Shown: piece after piece, positions 62,972 through 64,000 of the stretch | Numbering within the stretch: position 1 is the first letter of the stretch | Layout of the letters: each line of letters begins with the position of its first letter | Source: Nocardioides sp. WS12 | GTDB taxonomy: Bacteria > Actinomycetota > Actinomycetes > Propionibacteriales > Nocardioidaceae | Direction of reading: 5' to 3' | Length of the DNA: 64,000 bases | NCBI RefSeq assembly: GCF_014108865.1 | Contig: NZ_CP053928.1 | Span: forward strand, 3,782,001 to 3,846,000 | The notes under the pieces: model-generated | Told to the model about the DNA's origin: nothing | Seen by the model: the letters and a program-made list of their open reading frames with translations, nothing else | Database searches by the model: none | Position numbers and translations under genes: made by a program

Positions 62972-64000
62972 ATGTCCCCCACCGGGCCCGCAGCACGGGC
63001 CAGCGCAACCCAGCAGTTGCGAGCCGCGACCGGGTCGCTCGGTACGGCGGCGATGGCTCGCATGGAGGCCGACCGGCCCTGGTTCCGCGAGATGAGCGCC
63101 GAGGACCGTTCGTGGGTCGGAATGATCGTCCAGGCCGGTGTGAAGAGCTTCGTGGACTGGTTCGCCGACGGCGGCGGGAGCGACATCGGCGACGACGACG
63201 TCGTGATCGAAGTCTTCGGAGTGGCTCCCCGGGCGATGGCGGGCGTCGTCGACCTGCACCAGACCGTCGACCTGATCAAGCTCACCATCGATGAGGTCGA
63301 GGCCAACATCGCCCGCCTGGTCGACCCGGACGTGCTGGCCGAGATCCACGCAGCGATCCTTCGCTACGGGCGCGAGATCGCCTTCGCCACCGCCGAGGTC
63401 TACGCCCGGGCCGCCGAGGTCCGCGGTCGTTGGGACGCGCGCCTGGAGGCGCTCGCGGTCGACGCCGTCCTGCGCGCCGAGACCGACGAATCCGTGCTCT
63501 CACGGGCCAGCGCCGTCGGCTGGACGGCACGCGGCGAGGTGGCCGTGGTCGTCGGAACCGCCCCCGCCGAGGCGTCCGGCCAGCAGACCGGGGTCTTCGA
63601 GGACGTACGACGGGCTGCCAAGGAAGGTGGCCTCGATGCGCTGAGTGCCGTCCAAGGACACCTCCTCGTGGTGATCCTCGGCGGCGTGACGGCGCCGGAG
63701 GCCGACGCTGCTTCCGTCGTCCACCTGTTCGGTGAGGGTGCCGTCGTGGTCGGACCGGTGGCGTCCGACCTCTCCCACGCCCATCTCTCGGCCAGCGTCG
63801 CCCTGGGCGCCCTGCGCGCGGCGGTCGGCTGGCCGCACGCCCCGCGACCCGTGTCGGCCCACGACCTCCTCCCCGAACGCATCCTCGCCGGTGACGAGAC
63901 CGCGCGGCTCGAGGCGATCGAGGAGATCTACGCGCCGTTGAACGACGCGCGGGGCGAGCTCGTCGAGACCCTGGTCGCGTACTTCGCCAACGGCGGGGGG
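62972..64000 (+). CDS. PucR/CdaR-family transcriptional regulator, 3' partial
   Basis: The frame is open to the window end. It begins MSPTGPAARASATQQL and has a helical N-terminal part with WFREMSAEDRSWVGMIVQAGVKSFVDWF, the middle GGDEF-like/CdaR region (about 170-280), and ends in LVETLVAYFANGG, the start of the C-terminal helix-turn-helix of PucR proteins. It is positioned after aceE like Rv2242 in M. tuberculosis, which is followed by fabD, so fatty acid synthesis genes may lie beyond the window. Leaderless start. Confidence 0.85.
   Translation, partial: MSPTGPAARASATQQLRAATGSLGTAAMARMEADRPWFREMSAEDRSWVGMIVQAGVKSFVDWFADGGGSDIGDDDVVIEVFGVAPRAMAGVVDLHQTVDLIKLTIDEVEANIARLVDPDVLAEIHAAILRYGREIAFATAEVYARAAEVRGRWDARLEALAVDAVLRAETDESVLSRASAVGWTARGEVAVVVGTAPAEASGQQTGVFEDVRRAAKEGGLDALSAVQGHLLVVILGGVTAPEADAASVVHLFGEGAVVVGPVASDLSHAHLSASVALGALRAAVGWPHAPRPVSAHDLLPERILAGDETARLEAIEEIYAPLNDARGELVETLVAYFANGGG

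Overview
The window is GC-rich DNA from a high-GC Gram-positive actinobacterium. Codon use, many GTG starts, the synteny with mycobacteria described below, DUF222/HNH proteins and a GOLPH3-like protein fit the Nocardioides / Propionibacteriales group. The genus is inferred, not proven. The window starts inside an acetyl/propionyl-CoA synthetase gene and ends inside a PucR-type regulator gene. There are 61 protein genes, one tRNA, three cobalamin riboswitches, a family of short dispersed palindromic repeats, and no rRNA, CRISPR array or transposase.

Layout. 0-12 kb: acyl-CoA ligase, two DUF2236 oxygenase-like proteins, a methyltransferase, an MDR oxidoreductase, a PAP2 phosphatase, hydrolases, an M1 aminopeptidase and a cold-shock protein. 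12-20 kb: cobT-cobS converge on cobU and an RNB ribonuclease. These are followed by yaaA and a Nif3 / zinc-ribbon / RNase H-CobC operon whose order matches Mycobacterium tuberculosis Rv2230c-Rv2228c. 20-31 kb: a riboswitch-controlled operon, cobG-cobH-cobIJ-cobL-cobM-chlID-bluB-cobO-cobB-cobC, with almost every junction overlapping. 31-36 kb: an accessory stretch with a tandem repeat array, an HNH nuclease and several poorly characterised genes. 36-38 kb: a second riboswitch with cbtB-cbtA-cobD. 38-44 kb: secreted vWA/HYR protein, a QorR/Qor2-like redox pair, a neutral ceramidase and a GDSL hydrolase. 44.5-51.6 kb: a third riboswitch (minus strand) driving cobN-cobF-ferredoxin-cobQ-cobK. 51.6-64 kb: acyl-CoA ligases, tRNA-Val, a WYL regulator, and the conserved block ahpE / DUF3052 / aceE / pucR-like regulator (compare Rv2238c-Rv2242).

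Function. Together the cob genes encode nearly the whole aerobic (oxygen-dependent) adenosylcobalamin pathway: corrin ring methylation and contraction, cobalt insertion (CobN with a ChlI-ChlD fusion), adenosylation, amidation, aminopropanol attachment, lower-ligand synthesis (BluB) and nucleotide-loop assembly (CobU, CobS, CobT, CobC phosphatase). CbtAB probably supplies cobalt. The uroporphyrinogen III methyltransferase (cobA) is not in the window. The CobG here is short: it ends before the C-terminal part that normally carries the iron-sulfur cysteines.

Most notable signal: a roughly 37-bp palindromic element occurs at six loci, singly or in tandem. At four of these loci it lies in frame inside cobIJ, cobB and cobN (twice), in probable interdomain linkers and in both orientations relative to the gene. 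It resembles in principle the protein-coding palindromic elements of Rickettsia.
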